DNA from: Massilia pinisoli
GTDB lineage: Bacteria; Pseudomonadota; Gammaproteobacteria; Burkholderiales; Burkholderiaceae_D
Assembly: GCF_024753285.1 (NCBI RefSeq)
Contig: NZ_JANUGW010000012.1
Span: 1-64,000 of the forward strand
DNA: 64,000 nucleotides
Direction: 5' to 3'
In this document: positions 52,404 to 61,688 of the stretch, one piece after another
Layout of the letters: each line of letters starts with the position of its first letter
How positions within the stretch are numbered: position 1 is the stretch's first letter
Made by a program: the position numbers and the translations under genes
The notes under the pieces: model-generated
What the model saw: only the letters and a program-made list of their open reading frames with translations
The model's database searches: none
What the model was told of the DNA's origin: nothing

Positions 52404-53453
52404 TTATGCGGGTTGTTGCTGTTGTGCGCGCACCATCGAAACGGCGACGCGGATCGCCTCTTCCATGCTGCCGCAATCGGCCTGCCCCAGGCCTTGCGCC
52501 GCCAGGTCGAGCGCCGTGCCGTGGTCGACGGACGTGCGGATCAAAGGCAGGCCCAGCGTGATGTTGACGCCGCGGCCGAACGTCGCGTACTTGAGCACGG
52601 GCAGGCCCTGGTCGTGGTACATCGCGAGCACGGCGTCGGCATCGCGCAGATACTTCGGCTGGAACAGCGTGTCGGCCGGATACGGGCCGCGCGCGTCGAT
52701 GCCGCGCGTGCGCGCCTCCGCCAGCACGGGTTCGATCACGTCGATCTCTTCGCGGCCCAGGTAGCCGTTCTCGCCCGCGTGCGGGTTCAGGCCCGTCACG
52801 AGGATGCGCGGCGATGCGATGCCGAACTTGCGCACGAGGTCCGCGTGCAGGATATCCAGCACCTGCGTGACACTGTCCCGCGTGATCGCCGCCGGCACGT
52901 CTTTCAACGGCAGATGCGTCGTCGCGAGCGCCACGCGCAGATAGGGTTGATCGTCACCGGGCGAACCGGCGAGCATCATGACGACCTTGGATGTACGCGT
53001 CTTCTCGGCGAGGTATTCCGTGTGGCCGGAAAACGCGACGCCGGCATCGTTGATGGTGCTCTTCTGCAGCGGCGCCGTGACGATCGCGTCCCACCAGCCG
53101 GCCTGCGTGCCTTCGATCGCGAGGTCGAGCGTCGCGAGCACGGCGCGGCCGTTCGCGGCATCCAGCTTGCCGGGCACGACGTGCGCGTCGAGCGGCACGT
53201 CGACGACGGGGATGACGTCGGGACCGAAGTGCGGCAGGCCGCTGTGGCGCAGCGCCAGCGTGGAAATCGCGGACAGGCGGATCGCCGGGTCGATCAGGCT
53301 CGCCGTGAGGGATAAAAAGGCGGCATCGCCCACGAGGACGCACCGGGCCGTGCCGCGCAGCGCCCACGCCGCGCGGATCGAGATCTCCGGACCGATGCCG
53401 GCCGGCTCACCGACCGTGACGGCGAGCGTGGGGCGTGTGCCTGCCGGGGACAT
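52404..53453 (-). CDS. pdxA: 4-hydroxythreonine-4-phosphate dehydrogenase
   Basis: Metal- and NAD-dependent oxidation in the DXP-dependent pathway of pyridoxal phosphate synthesis. The 349-residue protein starts LAVTVGEPAGIGPEI and has the metal-binding FSGHTEYLAE, LTGLNPHAGE (as VTGLNPHAGENG) and MYHDQGLPVLKY segments. It lies between surA (3 bp gap) and rsmA, the conserved gammaproteobacterial/betaproteobacterial order. Confidence 0.97.
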   Translation of the reverse strand: MSPAGTRPTLAVTVGEPAGIGPEISIRAAWALRGTARCVLVGDAAFLSLTASLIDPAIRLSAISTLALRHSGLPHFGPDVIPVVDVPLDAHVVPGKLDAANGRAVLATLDLAIEGTQAGWWDAIVTAPLQKSTINDAGVAFSGHTEYLAEKTRTSKVVMMLAGSPGDDQPYLRVALATTHLPLKDVPAAITRDSVTQVLDILHADLVRKFGIASPRILVTGLNPHAGENGYLGREEIDVIEPVLAEARTRGIDARGPYPADTLFQPKYLRDADAVLAMYHDQGLPVLKYATFGRGVNITLGLPLIRTSVDHGTALDLAAQGLGQADCGSMEEAIRVAVSMVRAQQQQPA

Positions 53454-53456
53454 CGC

Positions 53457-54935
53457 TTATTTGTCCTCGCGGAACTCGACGTAGGCGCGGTCGCGGACCT
53501 GGCGGCTCCAGTCTTCCAGCGCTTCCTGGCGCTTGCGGTCGGTGAGGACCTGGCGCGCGGCCGAGCGTTCCTTCTCCTTCGACACGTCTTCCGACTTGCG
53601 CTCGACGACTTGCACGATGTGCAGGCCCAGCGGGGTCTTGATGACCTCGGACACGTCACCCGGCTTCAGCGCGTTCATCGGATTTTCGAATTCCGGCATC
53701 GCGTCGCCCGGGAACAGCCAGCCCAGGTCGCCGCCTTTCGACGCCGAACCGTCCTGCGAGTACTGGCGCGCCATGTCTTCGAACGTGGCCTGCTTGCTCA
53801 CGATCTTCTGGCGGATGTCCTCGAGCTTCTTGCGCGCTTCGTCCTCACTCTGCGTCGGCGTGATCTTCAGCAGGATGTGGCGCGCGTGCGTCTGCTGCAC
53901 GACGGCCTGGTCGGCCTTCTGCGCGCTTTCCAGCTTGCGTTCACCCGCCAGCTTGATGATGTGGAAGCCGACGTTGGTGCGGATCACGGGCGTGACCTGG
54001 CCCGGCTTCAGCTTGTGCAGTTCGCTCGCGAAGATCGGGGGCAGGCGGTCCGGGTCGCGCCAGCCGACGGCGCCGCCCTTCAGTGCGTCCGGCGAATCGG
54101 AATACGTGGCGGCCATCTTGGCGAAGTCGGCGCCCGTGCGCAGCTGGCGCGCGACTTCGTCGGCGCGTGCCTTGCGCGCGGCGATCTGCTCGGGCGACGC
54201 GTTTTCCGGGATGCGCACGAGGATCTGTGCGATGTCCATCTCGACCTTGTCGGCCGCGGCGGCCTTCTCGGCCGCCATATACGTGTCGATCTCGGCGTCC
54301 GTGACCTGGATCTTGCTGTCGACTTCGTGCTCGATCAGGCGCTGCATCATGATCTCGTTGCGGATCTGCTCGCGGAACTGGGAGAACGGCAGGCCCTCCT
54401 TTTCCATCGCGTTGCGCATGTCCTGCACGCTCATCTTCTGGTTCTCGGCGATGCGGCCGATGGCGCGGTCGAGCGTCGTGTCGTCGACGCGCACGCCCAT
54501 CTCCTTGGCCATCTGGAGCTGGGCGCGTTCGGTGATCATGGCCTCGACGACCTGGCGGCGCAGGTCTTCCTCGGCCGGCATCTGCGCGCCCTGGGCCTTC
54601 AGGCGTTGCGTGATTTCGGCCACGCGCTGCTCGACGTCGCGCTTCGTGATGACTTCGTCGTTGACGATCACGTACACGGAATCGATCACGTGGGCGTTGC
54701 TGGACGCCGGCGGCAGGAAGCCGGTGCCCGGCTTCGTCGAAGGAGCGGCGGCCGGCGCTCCGGCGGCCGGCGCTCCGGCGGCCGGCGCTCCGGCGGCCGG
54801 CTTGGCGGCGGGGGCAGCGGCAGGAGCGGCCGGGGCGGCCTGGGCCAGGACGTCGCCGGCGGCAAAGGCGCATAGCAGCACCGCCGCCAGCTTGAGCTGG
54901 TGCGGACGGCGCGAGGACAGACGGGTAGTACGCAT
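53457..54935 (-). CDS. surA: Periplasmic chaperone/peptidyl-prolyl isomerase SurA
   Basis: Escorts unfolded outer membrane proteins to the BAM complex. The 492-residue product has a signal peptide (AAVLLCAFAAGDVLA), a linker of repeated AAGAP, a SurA N-terminal domain (SVYVIVNDEVITKRDVEQRV in part) and two parvulin domains (PENASPEQIAARKARAD, and RHILLKITPTQSEDEARKKL in part). I prefer ATG 54935 because it gives a normal signal peptide; ATG 54971, 8 bp after lptD, would add 12 residues. Confidence 0.94.
   Translation of the reverse strand: MRTTRLSSRRPHQLKLAAVLLCAFAAGDVLAQAAPAAPAAAPAAKPAAGAPAAGAPAAGAPAAAPSTKPGTGFLPPASSNAHVIDSVYVIVNDEVITKRDVEQRVAEITQRLKAQGAQMPAEEDLRRQVVEAMITERAQLQMAKEMGVRVDDTTLDRAIGRIAENQKMSVQDMRNAMEKEGLPFSQFREQIRNEIMMQRLIEHEVDSKIQVTDAEIDTYMAAEKAAAADKVEMDIAQILVRIPENASPEQIAARKARADEVARQLRTGADFAKMAATYSDSPDALKGGAVGWRDPDRLPPIFASELHKLKPGQVTPVIRTNVGFHIIKLAGERKLESAQKADQAVVQQTHARHILLKITPTQSEDEARKKLEDIRQKIVSKQATFEDMARQYSQDGSASKGGDLGWLFPGDAMPEFENPMNALKPGDVSEVIKTPLGLHIVQVVERKSEDVSKEKERSAARQVLTDRKRQEALEDWSRQVRDRAYVEFREDK
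54746..54800. repeat. 15-bp tandem repeats within surA
   Basis: Three full units of CGGCGGCCGGCGCTC and a partial fourth encode a Gly-Ala-Pro-Ala-Ala linker between the SurA signal peptide and its first domain. Copy number could vary by slippage. Confidence 0.85.
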
Positions 54936-54978
54936 ATTCAAAGAACTCATTTCAGGTATCTGGTTGTCCATGGCCCGG

Positions 54979-57255
54979 TCAGGGGCGGCCGACGTTATTC
55001 AGCCGGGTGTAGCCGGGGATGCTCTTGTTGAAGGTATCCAGCGCGTTGCCGACGCCCAGGTGCGACAGGCCGTTCAGCTCGAGCTGGAAGAAGCTCGACG
55101 TGGAGAGGGTCTGCGCGGCGGTCACGAAACGCTGTGCGCCCATGCGGAAGACCCAGCAATCCGCCTTGTACTCGAGCCCCACGAGGCTCTCGAGCAGCTT
55201 GCGGTCGCGCGTCGAGTAGCTGACCCGGCTCACGCCATACCAGCGCTGCGTCAGCGGCCACTGGCCCGAGACGTCGACGTTGCGGAAGCCGTTGGCGATG
55301 CCGAAGGTGTCGCGCTGGAAGCGGTATTCCAGGTTCAACACCTTCATCGGGGCCGGCTGCCATTGCACCCCGAGATTCGAGCTGTACAGGCTGCGCGCCT
55401 GTGCATCGTATTGTACGCCGCTGTCGACGGTCCACGACTCCGAGATGCGGCCCGACGCCGCCAGCAGCGCGTCCGAACGCGTCTGGTTCTTTGGCTCGCT
55501 CGAATTCAGGCGCACGCTGGGGTCGGAGAAATAATAACGGCTGCCGACGGCCAGGCGCAGGCGCTCGGCGCCGTCGGACTCGATGAAGCGCGACACGATC
55601 GCCGCCGTCAGCTGGTTCGCGTCCGACACCTTGTCGGCGCCGACGAAGCGGTTTTCCGTGAACAGCTGGGCGTAGTTGAAGCCCGCCACGCCCGTGTCGA
55701 AATTGGGGATGTCGTCCTGCTTCTTGTACGGCGTGCGCACATAGAACAGGCGCGGCTCCAGCGTCTGCGTGCCGTCCGGACCGAACAGCGACGACTTGCG
55801 CTCGAACGTCAACCCGCCATCCAGCGAGAACGTGGGCAGCACGCGCGAGAGGTGGTTGTCGTTGTTGACGTTGCTCGTCAGGTCGTACTGCGTCGCGTGC
55901 AGCATGACCTTGGGCGTGATGAACCAGCCCGGATGCACCCACGGATAGCTGACCTGGCCGACGAAGTTGGCGCGGTTGCCCTGGACCTGCTTCTCGTCCG
56001 GATGGCCGAAGCGCACGGCCTCGGCGTCTACCGCCCAGTCGAAGCCACCCAGCACGTCGTAGCGGCCGGCGTGGAAGTTAACCTGCGGCAGGCGGTTGTA
56101 CGGCGTCGCCACCGTCAGCGCCGGATTCAGCACGGCGCCCGGGTCCTGCAGGATCTGGAAGTTCTGCACGCGGGCCGTCAGGTTCCAGTACTGGCCGTAG
56201 TACTCCGTGTGCAGTTCGCGCACGAGCTGGCGCACGGCGCTCGCGGCGACGGTGCGCGAGAAGTCGGACGGGTATTCGTTGTCGGACGCCGCATGCGCGT
56301 TCCAGCCGAACGTCCAGCTGGGCGCCAGCACCTGGTTGTGCAAGGTGTCGACCCACCAGCGGTCGCGGTGCGCCAGGCCGTCGTTGGCGAGGAACTCCAC
56401 GTGGCTCTCGCCGCTGTACGCGCCTCTCCCGGTCTCGCCGATGTAGCGCCCCGTCGCGCCCAGCTGCAGGCCGCGCGCGAAGATGTAGCGCGGGAACAGC
56501 GTCAGGTCGCGGTTCGGCGCGATGTTGACGTAGTACGGCACCATCAGCTCGGCCGACCCCTTGGAACCGAGGCCGATCGTGGGCGGCAGCCAGCCGGACC
56601 GGCGCGCGCCGGACAGCGAGAACGACATCGCCGGCGTGCCGATGATGGGCACGTCCTTGAAATAGATGATGGTCTTGCCGGCAGTGCCGATGTCGCGGCC
56701 CTGGTCCAGGCGCAGGGTGCTGGACTTCAGGTACCAGTCGGGATTCGGGCCTTCGCACGTGCTGTACGTGCCATCGACGACGACGGCCTCGCCCTCGCCG
56801 AGGAAGTTGATGCGGTCGGCCCTGCCCTGCGCATTGTTCACGTGCAGGCGGTACGCGGGATGCAGCACCCAGCCCTTGCCCGTTTCCAGATTCAGTTGCA
56901 GGGCGTCGCCCTTGTAGCGGTCGCCGAAGCGCCACATCGTGATGTTGCCTTCGGCCGTGACCTCGTCCTCGACGCGGCGGTAGCACGCGGTGTCGGCCGT
57001 GACGCCGGTGGCGCCGCGCGTGATCTCGACGTTGCGCACCATGTTCAGGACGCGATCGGGACGGCCGCTGAACTCCTCCGCACGCATCGTGATCGGAAGA
57101 TCCTGCTCGTCAGTACGGGAAGACGCGGGCTGTCCCGGCGCGGGCGCCGTCGGTGCCGCCGTCTGTGCATACAACGGCCCCGTGGCCACGGCCACGAGGG
57201 CGGACAGGGCGGCGGTTCGCCGCGGCGGGAATGGTAGGGCCGTCATCCAGCTCAT
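54979..57255 (-). CDS. lptD: LPS-assembly protein LptD
   Basis: The outer membrane barrel that, with LptE, inserts lipopolysaccharide into the outer leaflet. The 758-residue protein has a signal peptide, an OstA-like N-terminal jellyroll (ITMRAEEFSGRPDRVLNM in part), and a long beta-barrel with many aromatic-terminated strands. Cysteines in DTACYRR, STCEGPNP and KADCWVFRMG suggest the known disulfide arrangement. The first gene of lptD-surA-pdxA-rsmA. ATG 57255 and 57246 are both possible. Confidence 0.94.
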   Translation of the reverse strand: MSWMTALPFPPRRTAALSALVAVATGPLYAQTAAPTAPAPGQPASSRTDEQDLPITMRAEEFSGRPDRVLNMVRNVEITRGATGVTADTACYRRVEDEVTAEGNITMWRFGDRYKGDALQLNLETGKGWVLHPAYRLHVNNAQGRADRINFLGEGEAVVVDGTYSTCEGPNPDWYLKSSTLRLDQGRDIGTAGKTIIYFKDVPIIGTPAMSFSLSGARRSGWLPPTIGLGSKGSAELMVPYYVNIAPNRDLTLFPRYIFARGLQLGATGRYIGETGRGAYSGESHVEFLANDGLAHRDRWWVDTLHNQVLAPSWTFGWNAHAASDNEYPSDFSRTVAASAVRQLVRELHTEYYGQYWNLTARVQNFQILQDPGAVLNPALTVATPYNRLPQVNFHAGRYDVLGGFDWAVDAEAVRFGHPDEKQVQGNRANFVGQVSYPWVHPGWFITPKVMLHATQYDLTSNVNNDNHLSRVLPTFSLDGGLTFERKSSLFGPDGTQTLEPRLFYVRTPYKKQDDIPNFDTGVAGFNYAQLFTENRFVGADKVSDANQLTAAIVSRFIESDGAERLRLAVGSRYYFSDPSVRLNSSEPKNQTRSDALLAASGRISESWTVDSGVQYDAQARSLYSSNLGVQWQPAPMKVLNLEYRFQRDTFGIANGFRNVDVSGQWPLTQRWYGVSRVSYSTRDRKLLESLVGLEYKADCWVFRMGAQRFVTAAQTLSTSSFFQLELNGLSHLGVGNALDTFNKSIPGYTRLNNVGRP

Positions 57256-57350
57256 GAAAGATCGCGTTGCACCATAGAGGGCGATTTTTTGGATTGAATC
57301 TCGTATTATATGGGAATTCCTATCACCAACCCGTTTCACCGGGACGCTTC

Positions 57351-58409
57351 ATGTCTTCTCAGTCTCAACACGCTCCCACCTCCCACGACAAGGATGCCCG
57401 CCTCGCCCTGTTGACAGAATGGCTCGGTTCGCTCGACCTCGTCGACGTCGCCAGCGTCCGCCCCGCGTCGACGGATGCGAGTTTCCGCCGCTATTTCCGC
57501 CTCGATGTTGTGCCGGCGCTACGCGACAAGCTGGGCGCCACCCTCGTCGCGATGGACGCCCCGCCGGAGCGCGAAAACGTGCCTGCCTTCATCAACGTGG
57601 CCGACCTGCTGCGCGATGCCGGCGTCACCGTGCCCGCCATCGTGGCTCGCAACGTGGAAGCCGGCTTCCTGCTGCTGTCCGACCTCGGCACGACCACTTA
57701 CCTGCAGCGCCTGAACGTCGACAACGCGTCGTTCATGTACTCGGACGCCGTCGACGCGCTGATCAAGTTCCAGCTCGCGAGCCAGCCCGGCGTGCTCCCC
57801 GAATTCGACCGTGCCTTCGTGCTGCGCGAACTGAACATCTTCCCCGAGTGGTTCATCGGCCGCCACCTGGGCGTGCAGCTGGACGACGCGCAACGCGCGC
57901 AGCTCGACAAGGTGTTCGAGGCGATCACGGCCAACGTGTTGGCGCAACAGCAAGTCTACATGCACCGCGATTTCCATTCCCGCAACCTGATGTTCCTCGA
58001 CCAGGGCAATCCGGGCGTGCTGGACTTCCAGGATGCCGTCTACGGCCCTGTCACCTATGACCTTGCCTCGCTGCTGCGCGACGCCTACATCCAGTGGGAC
58101 GAGGAATTCGTGCTGGACTGGGTCGTGCGTTACTGGCAGAGCGCGAAGCAGGTCGGGCTGCCCGTCAATCCGGACATCGACACGTTCTACCGCGACTTCG
58201 AATACATGGGCTTGCAGCGCCACCTGAAAATCCTGGGCATCTTCTGCCGCCTGAACTACCGCGACGGCAAGTCCACCTACATGGGAGACCTGCCCACGGT
58301 GATGGACTACGTGCGCAAGACCGCCCACCGCTACACCGAACTGCGCCCGCTCGTGCGCCTGCTCGACGCCTTCGAGGACAAGGCGCCGCAGGTCGGCTAC
58401 ACCTTTTAA
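57351..58409 (+). CDS. amgK: N-acetylmuramate/N-acetylglucosamine kinase AmgK
   Basis: Phosphorylates the anomeric carbon of recovered MurNAc (and GlcNAc) in peptidoglycan recycling. The 352-residue protein is of the aminoglycoside phosphotransferase fold: MHRDFHSRNLMFL is the catalytic loop and VLDFQDAVYGPVTYDLASLLRDA the metal-binding segment. The next gene encodes the matching uridylyltransferase. The start at 57351 lies 95 bp from the lptD start in a divergent promoter region. Confidence 0.92.
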   Translation: MSSQSQHAPTSHDKDARLALLTEWLGSLDLVDVASVRPASTDASFRRYFRLDVVPALRDKLGATLVAMDAPPERENVPAFINVADLLRDAGVTVPAIVARNVEAGFLLLSDLGTTTYLQRLNVDNASFMYSDAVDALIKFQLASQPGVLPEFDRAFVLRELNIFPEWFIGRHLGVQLDDAQRAQLDKVFEAITANVLAQQQVYMHRDFHSRNLMFLDQGNPGVLDFQDAVYGPVTYDLASLLRDAYIQWDEEFVLDWVVRYWQSAKQVGLPVNPDIDTFYRDFEYMGLQRHLKILGIFCRLNYRDGKSTYMGDLPTVMDYVRKTAHRYTELRPLVRLLDAFEDKAPQVGYTF

Positions 58410-58420
58410 AAGTCGATCCG

Positions 58421-59146
58421 ATGAAAGCCATGATCTTCGCCGCGGGCCGCGGCGAGCGGATGCGTCCGCTGACCGACACCTGCCCGAAGCCCCTGCTCAA
58501 GGTGCGCGGCCGTCCCCTCATCACGTGGCACGTGCTGAACCTCGTGCGCGCCGGCATGCCGGACATCGTCATCAACCACTCCCACCTCGGCCACATGATC
58601 GAGGAAGAGCTGGGCGACGGCAGCCGCTACGGCGCGCGCATCGTCTACTCGCACGAGCCGACGCCGCTCGAAACGGCCGGCGGCATCGCCAACGCGCTGC
58701 ACCTGCTCGGTGACGAGCCGTTCCTGGCCGTCTCCGGCGACATCTACGCGCCCTACTTCGACTTTTCCCAGGTCAAGGACGTGCTGAAGGACACGGACGC
58801 CGTCGGCCAGCCCATTCCGCCCGAGAAGCGCGACATCGCCTGGCTGTACCTGACGCCGAACCCGTGGCACAACCCGGACGGCGACTTCGGCCTGACGATG
58901 TACACGCTGTCGAACGACGGGAACCCGAAATGGAATTTCTCGAACATCGGCGTCTATCGTCCCGAGATGTTCGACGGGATCAAGCCCGGCGAAGTTTCGC
59001 GGCTGGGCCCCCTGATGCGCAAGTTCATTGACCTGGGCCGCATCGGCGGCGAGATCTACGACGGCCAATGGGTCAACGTGGGCACCGTGCGCCAGCTGGA
59101 AGAACTGAACGCGCCGCCCGGTTCCCTGCCGAAAGCGGGCGCCTGA
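58421..59146 (+). CDS. murU: N-acetylmuramate alpha-1-phosphate uridylyltransferase MurU
   Basis: Turns MurNAc-1-phosphate into UDP-MurNAc, bypassing the fosfomycin-sensitive MurA step. The 241-residue protein starts with the nucleotidyltransferase signature MIFAAGRGERMRPLTDTCPKP (in part) and carries HSHLGHMIEEEL, ETAGGI and VSGDIYA. It follows amgK by 11 bp; its TGA overlaps the pepP ATG. Together with AmgK it gives the cell an MurNAc salvage route and intrinsic tolerance to fosfomycin. Confidence 0.93.
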   Translation: MKAMIFAAGRGERMRPLTDTCPKPLLKVRGRPLITWHVLNLVRAGMPDIVINHSHLGHMIEEELGDGSRYGARIVYSHEPTPLETAGGIANALHLLGDEPFLAVSGDIYAPYFDFSQVKDVLKDTDAVGQPIPPEKRDIAWLYLTPNPWHNPDGDFGLTMYTLSNDGNPKWNFSNIGVYRPEMFDGIKPGEVSRLGPLMRKFIDLGRIGGEIYDGQWVNVGTVRQLEELNAPPGSLPKAGA

Positions 59147-60480
59147 TGGATTACGCGGCACGCCGCGCGCGCCTGGCCGCGCAGATGCAGGAAGGCAGCG
59201 TCGCCGTGCTGTTCACGGCGCCGGAAGTTCCGCGCAACGCCGACAGCGACTATCCGTACCGGCACGACAGCCATTTTTATTACCTGACCGGTTTCACGGA
59301 ACCGGAAAGCGTGCTCGTACTCGTCGCCCCGCAAGGCGACAAGCCCGCGCGCGCCATCCTGTTCTGCCGCGAGAAGAACGTGGAGCGCGAGATCTGGGAC
59401 GGCTACCGCCACGGCCCGGAAGCGGCGCGCACAGCGTTCGGATTCGACGACGCCTATCCGATCGGCGAGCTCGATACGCACATGGCGCGCATCCTCGCCA
59501 ACGCGCCCGCGCTGTACTACGCGCTGGCCTCGAACGCCGCGCTCGACGCGCGGGTGACGGGTTGGATCAAGGCCGTGCGCGCGCAGGGCCGCACGGGCAC
59601 GACGGCGCCCGACACGTTCGTGAACGTGCTGCCGCTGCTGGACGAGATGCGCCTCGTGAAGGACGCCGACGAACAAGCGGTGATGCTGCGCGCCGGCGAC
59701 ATCTCGGGCGGCGCGCACGCGCGCGCGATGCGCGCGGCGCGCCCCGGCATGTTCGAGTACGAGCTGGAAGCGGAACTGCTGTACGCGTTTCGCAAGAACG
59801 GCGCCCAGTTCCCCGCCTACACGCCGATCGTGGCGTCGGGCCCGAACGCGTGCGTCCTGCACTACAACGTCAACGACAGGCAGATGCAGGACGGCGACCT
59901 CGTGCTGATCGACGCGGGCTGCGAGCTGGATGGCTACGCATCCGACATCACGCGCACGTTCCCCGTGAACGGCCGCTTCACCGAGGCGCAGCGCACCTTG
60001 TACGAACTGGTGCTGGCCGCGCAGGACGCGGCGTTTGCCGCCATCGCGCCGGGCCGCCCGTACAGCGCCTTCCACGAAGCGGCGTTGCGCATGCTCGTGC
60101 GGGGCATGCTCGACCTGGGCCTCGTCGATGCATCGAAATACGCGAGCGTGGACGACGCCATCGCCGACAAGGCCCACGTCCCGTTCTACATGCACGGCAC
60201 GGGCCACTGGCTCGGCATGGACGTGCACGACGTGGGCGCCTACCGCGACGTCACGCATCCCGACAAACCCTCGCGGCCGCTGGTGCCGGGCATGGTGGTG
60301 ACGGTGGAACCGGGCATCTACGTGCGCCCCGCCGCCGGCGTGCCGGAGCGCTTCTGGCACATCGGCATCCGCATCGAGGACGACGTCGTCGTGACGAGCG
60401 ACGGCTACCGCCTGCTGACGGCGTCCGCGCCGAAGACGGTGGCGGAGATCGAAGCGATCGTGGGGACGGCGCATGGCTGA
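59146..60480 (+). CDS. pepP: Xaa-Pro aminopeptidase
   Basis: Removes N-terminal residues before proline; M24B metallopeptidase. The 444-residue protein has the creatinase-like N-terminal domain (FYYLTGFTEPESVLVL in part) and all metal ligands in order: Asp in LIDAGCELDGY and SDITRTFP, His in HGTGHWLGMDVHD, Glu in VEPGIYV and IRIEDDVVV. The start overlaps the murU stop; ubiH overlaps its end by eight bases. Confidence 0.95.
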   Translation: MDYAARRARLAAQMQEGSVAVLFTAPEVPRNADSDYPYRHDSHFYYLTGFTEPESVLVLVAPQGDKPARAILFCREKNVEREIWDGYRHGPEAARTAFGFDDAYPIGELDTHMARILANAPALYYALASNAALDARVTGWIKAVRAQGRTGTTAPDTFVNVLPLLDEMRLVKDADEQAVMLRAGDISGGAHARAMRAARPGMFEYELEAELLYAFRKNGAQFPAYTPIVASGPNACVLHYNVNDRQMQDGDLVLIDAGCELDGYASDITRTFPVNGRFTEAQRTLYELVLAAQDAAFAAIAPGRPYSAFHEAALRMLVRGMLDLGLVDASKYASVDDAIADKAHVPFYMHGTGHWLGMDVHDVGAYRDVTHPDKPSRPLVPGMVVTVEPGIYVRPAAGVPERFWHIGIRIEDDVVVTSDGYRLLTASAPKTVAEIEAIVGTAHG

Positions 60481-61645
60481 ACAAGACCTGCAAGCGGACG
60501 TCGCCATCTGCGGCGCCGGACCCGTCGGCCTCGCGCTGGCGGCACTGATGGCGCACCGCGGCGTCGCGGGCGAGCGCATCGTCCTCATCGACGCGAAGGC
60601 GCTGGGCCAGGCCATTTCCGATCCCCGCTCGATCGCGCTGTCATGGGGCAGCCGCATGCTGCTCGTCGACGTGGGCGCATGGGCCAACGTGCAGCCGCAC
60701 GCGACGCCGATCCACCAGATCCACGTGTCGCGCCGCGGCCACCTGGGCCGCAGCATGCTGGACCGCGCGGAACACAAGCTCGATGCGCTGGGCTATGTGG
60801 CGCGCTACGGCGACGTCGTCGACGCGTTGTCCCGCGCCTGCACGCGCGCCGGCGTGCGCGTGCTCCGCCCCGCGCGCGTGGCCGCGCTGCATGAAGAGCG
60901 CGACGGCGTCGTGCTGGACCTGGACGATGGCCGCACGCTCCGGGCGAAGGTGGCCGTGCAGGCCGAAGGCGGCGTGTTCGGCGAACAGGCGGAACGGACG
61001 CAGCGGCGCGACTACGTGCAGACGGCCGTCATCGCGCGCGTCTCGACGAGCGCCCCCATCGCGCATCGCGCCTTCGAACGTTTTACGGACGAAGGCCCGC
61101 TCGCCCTGCTGCCGCAGGACGGTCCCGATGGCCACCAGTACGCGCTCGTGTGGTGCGTGCGGCCGGAACGCGCGCAGCAGTTGCTGGACCTGGGCGAGGA
61201 CGACTTCCTCCGCCAGCTGGGCGACGCATTCGGCGAGCGCCTCGGCACCTTTACGTGCGCGGCCGAGCGCGCGGCGTTTCCCCTCGGGCTGAATGCCGAC
61301 CCACGTTTCAGCGCGCGCACGGTCGCCATCGGGAATGCGGCGCAAACGCTGCATCCCGTCGCGGGACAGGGCCTGAACCTCGGGCTGCGCGATGCGGCGG
61401 TGCTGGCGCGGCTGCTCGCGCGCGGCATCGACGGCGACCACGGCATTGCGGACGCCCTGGCGCGCTTCGCCGAGGAACGCGCACGCGACCGCGGCGCCAT
61501 CATCCGCACGACGGATGCGATGGCGCGCGTGTTCGCGAATACGGGGCCGCTGCAGGCCCTGTTCGGGCTCGCGCTGGCGACGCTGGACACCGTCAAGCCG
61601 GCGCGGATGCTCCTTGCCGAGTTGATGATGTTCGGGCGGCGTTGA
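60473..61645 (+). CDS. ubiH: FAD-dependent ubiquinone hydroxylase (UbiH/UbiF/COQ6 family)
   Basis: A 390-residue flavoprotein monooxygenase with FAD motif CGAGPVGLALA at residue 13, the DG-type middle, and GNAAQTLHPVAGQGLNLGLRDA near the C-terminus. This family hydroxylates the ring during ubiquinone synthesis; its place after pepP matches E. coli pepP-ubiH. The exact ring position (C5, C6 or C1) cannot be told from the sequence, so the symbol is by context. Confidence 0.85.
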   Translation: MAEQDLQADVAICGAGPVGLALAALMAHRGVAGERIVLIDAKALGQAISDPRSIALSWGSRMLLVDVGAWANVQPHATPIHQIHVSRRGHLGRSMLDRAEHKLDALGYVARYGDVVDALSRACTRAGVRVLRPARVAALHEERDGVVLDLDDGRTLRAKVAVQAEGGVFGEQAERTQRRDYVQTAVIARVSTSAPIAHRAFERFTDEGPLALLPQDGPDGHQYALVWCVRPERAQQLLDLGEDDFLRQLGDAFGERLGTFTCAAERAAFPLGLNADPRFSARTVAIGNAAQTLHPVAGQGLNLGLRDAAVLARLLARGIDGDHGIADALARFAEERARDRGAIIRTTDAMARVFANTGPLQALFGLALATLDTVKPARMLLAELMMFGRR

Positions 61646-61679
61646 ACGCGTGGACGGCATAGCCGTCCACGCGTTCAAC
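61641..61679. repeat. Palindromic intergenic repeat, short form (copy 4)
   Basis: GTTGAACGCGTGGACGGC, three bases, GCCGTCCACGCGTTCAAC: a 39-bp near-perfect hairpin of the same family. It overlaps the ubiH stop codon and separates it from the opposing pntB. Confidence 0.88.
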
Positions 61680-61688
61680 CGGCACTGA

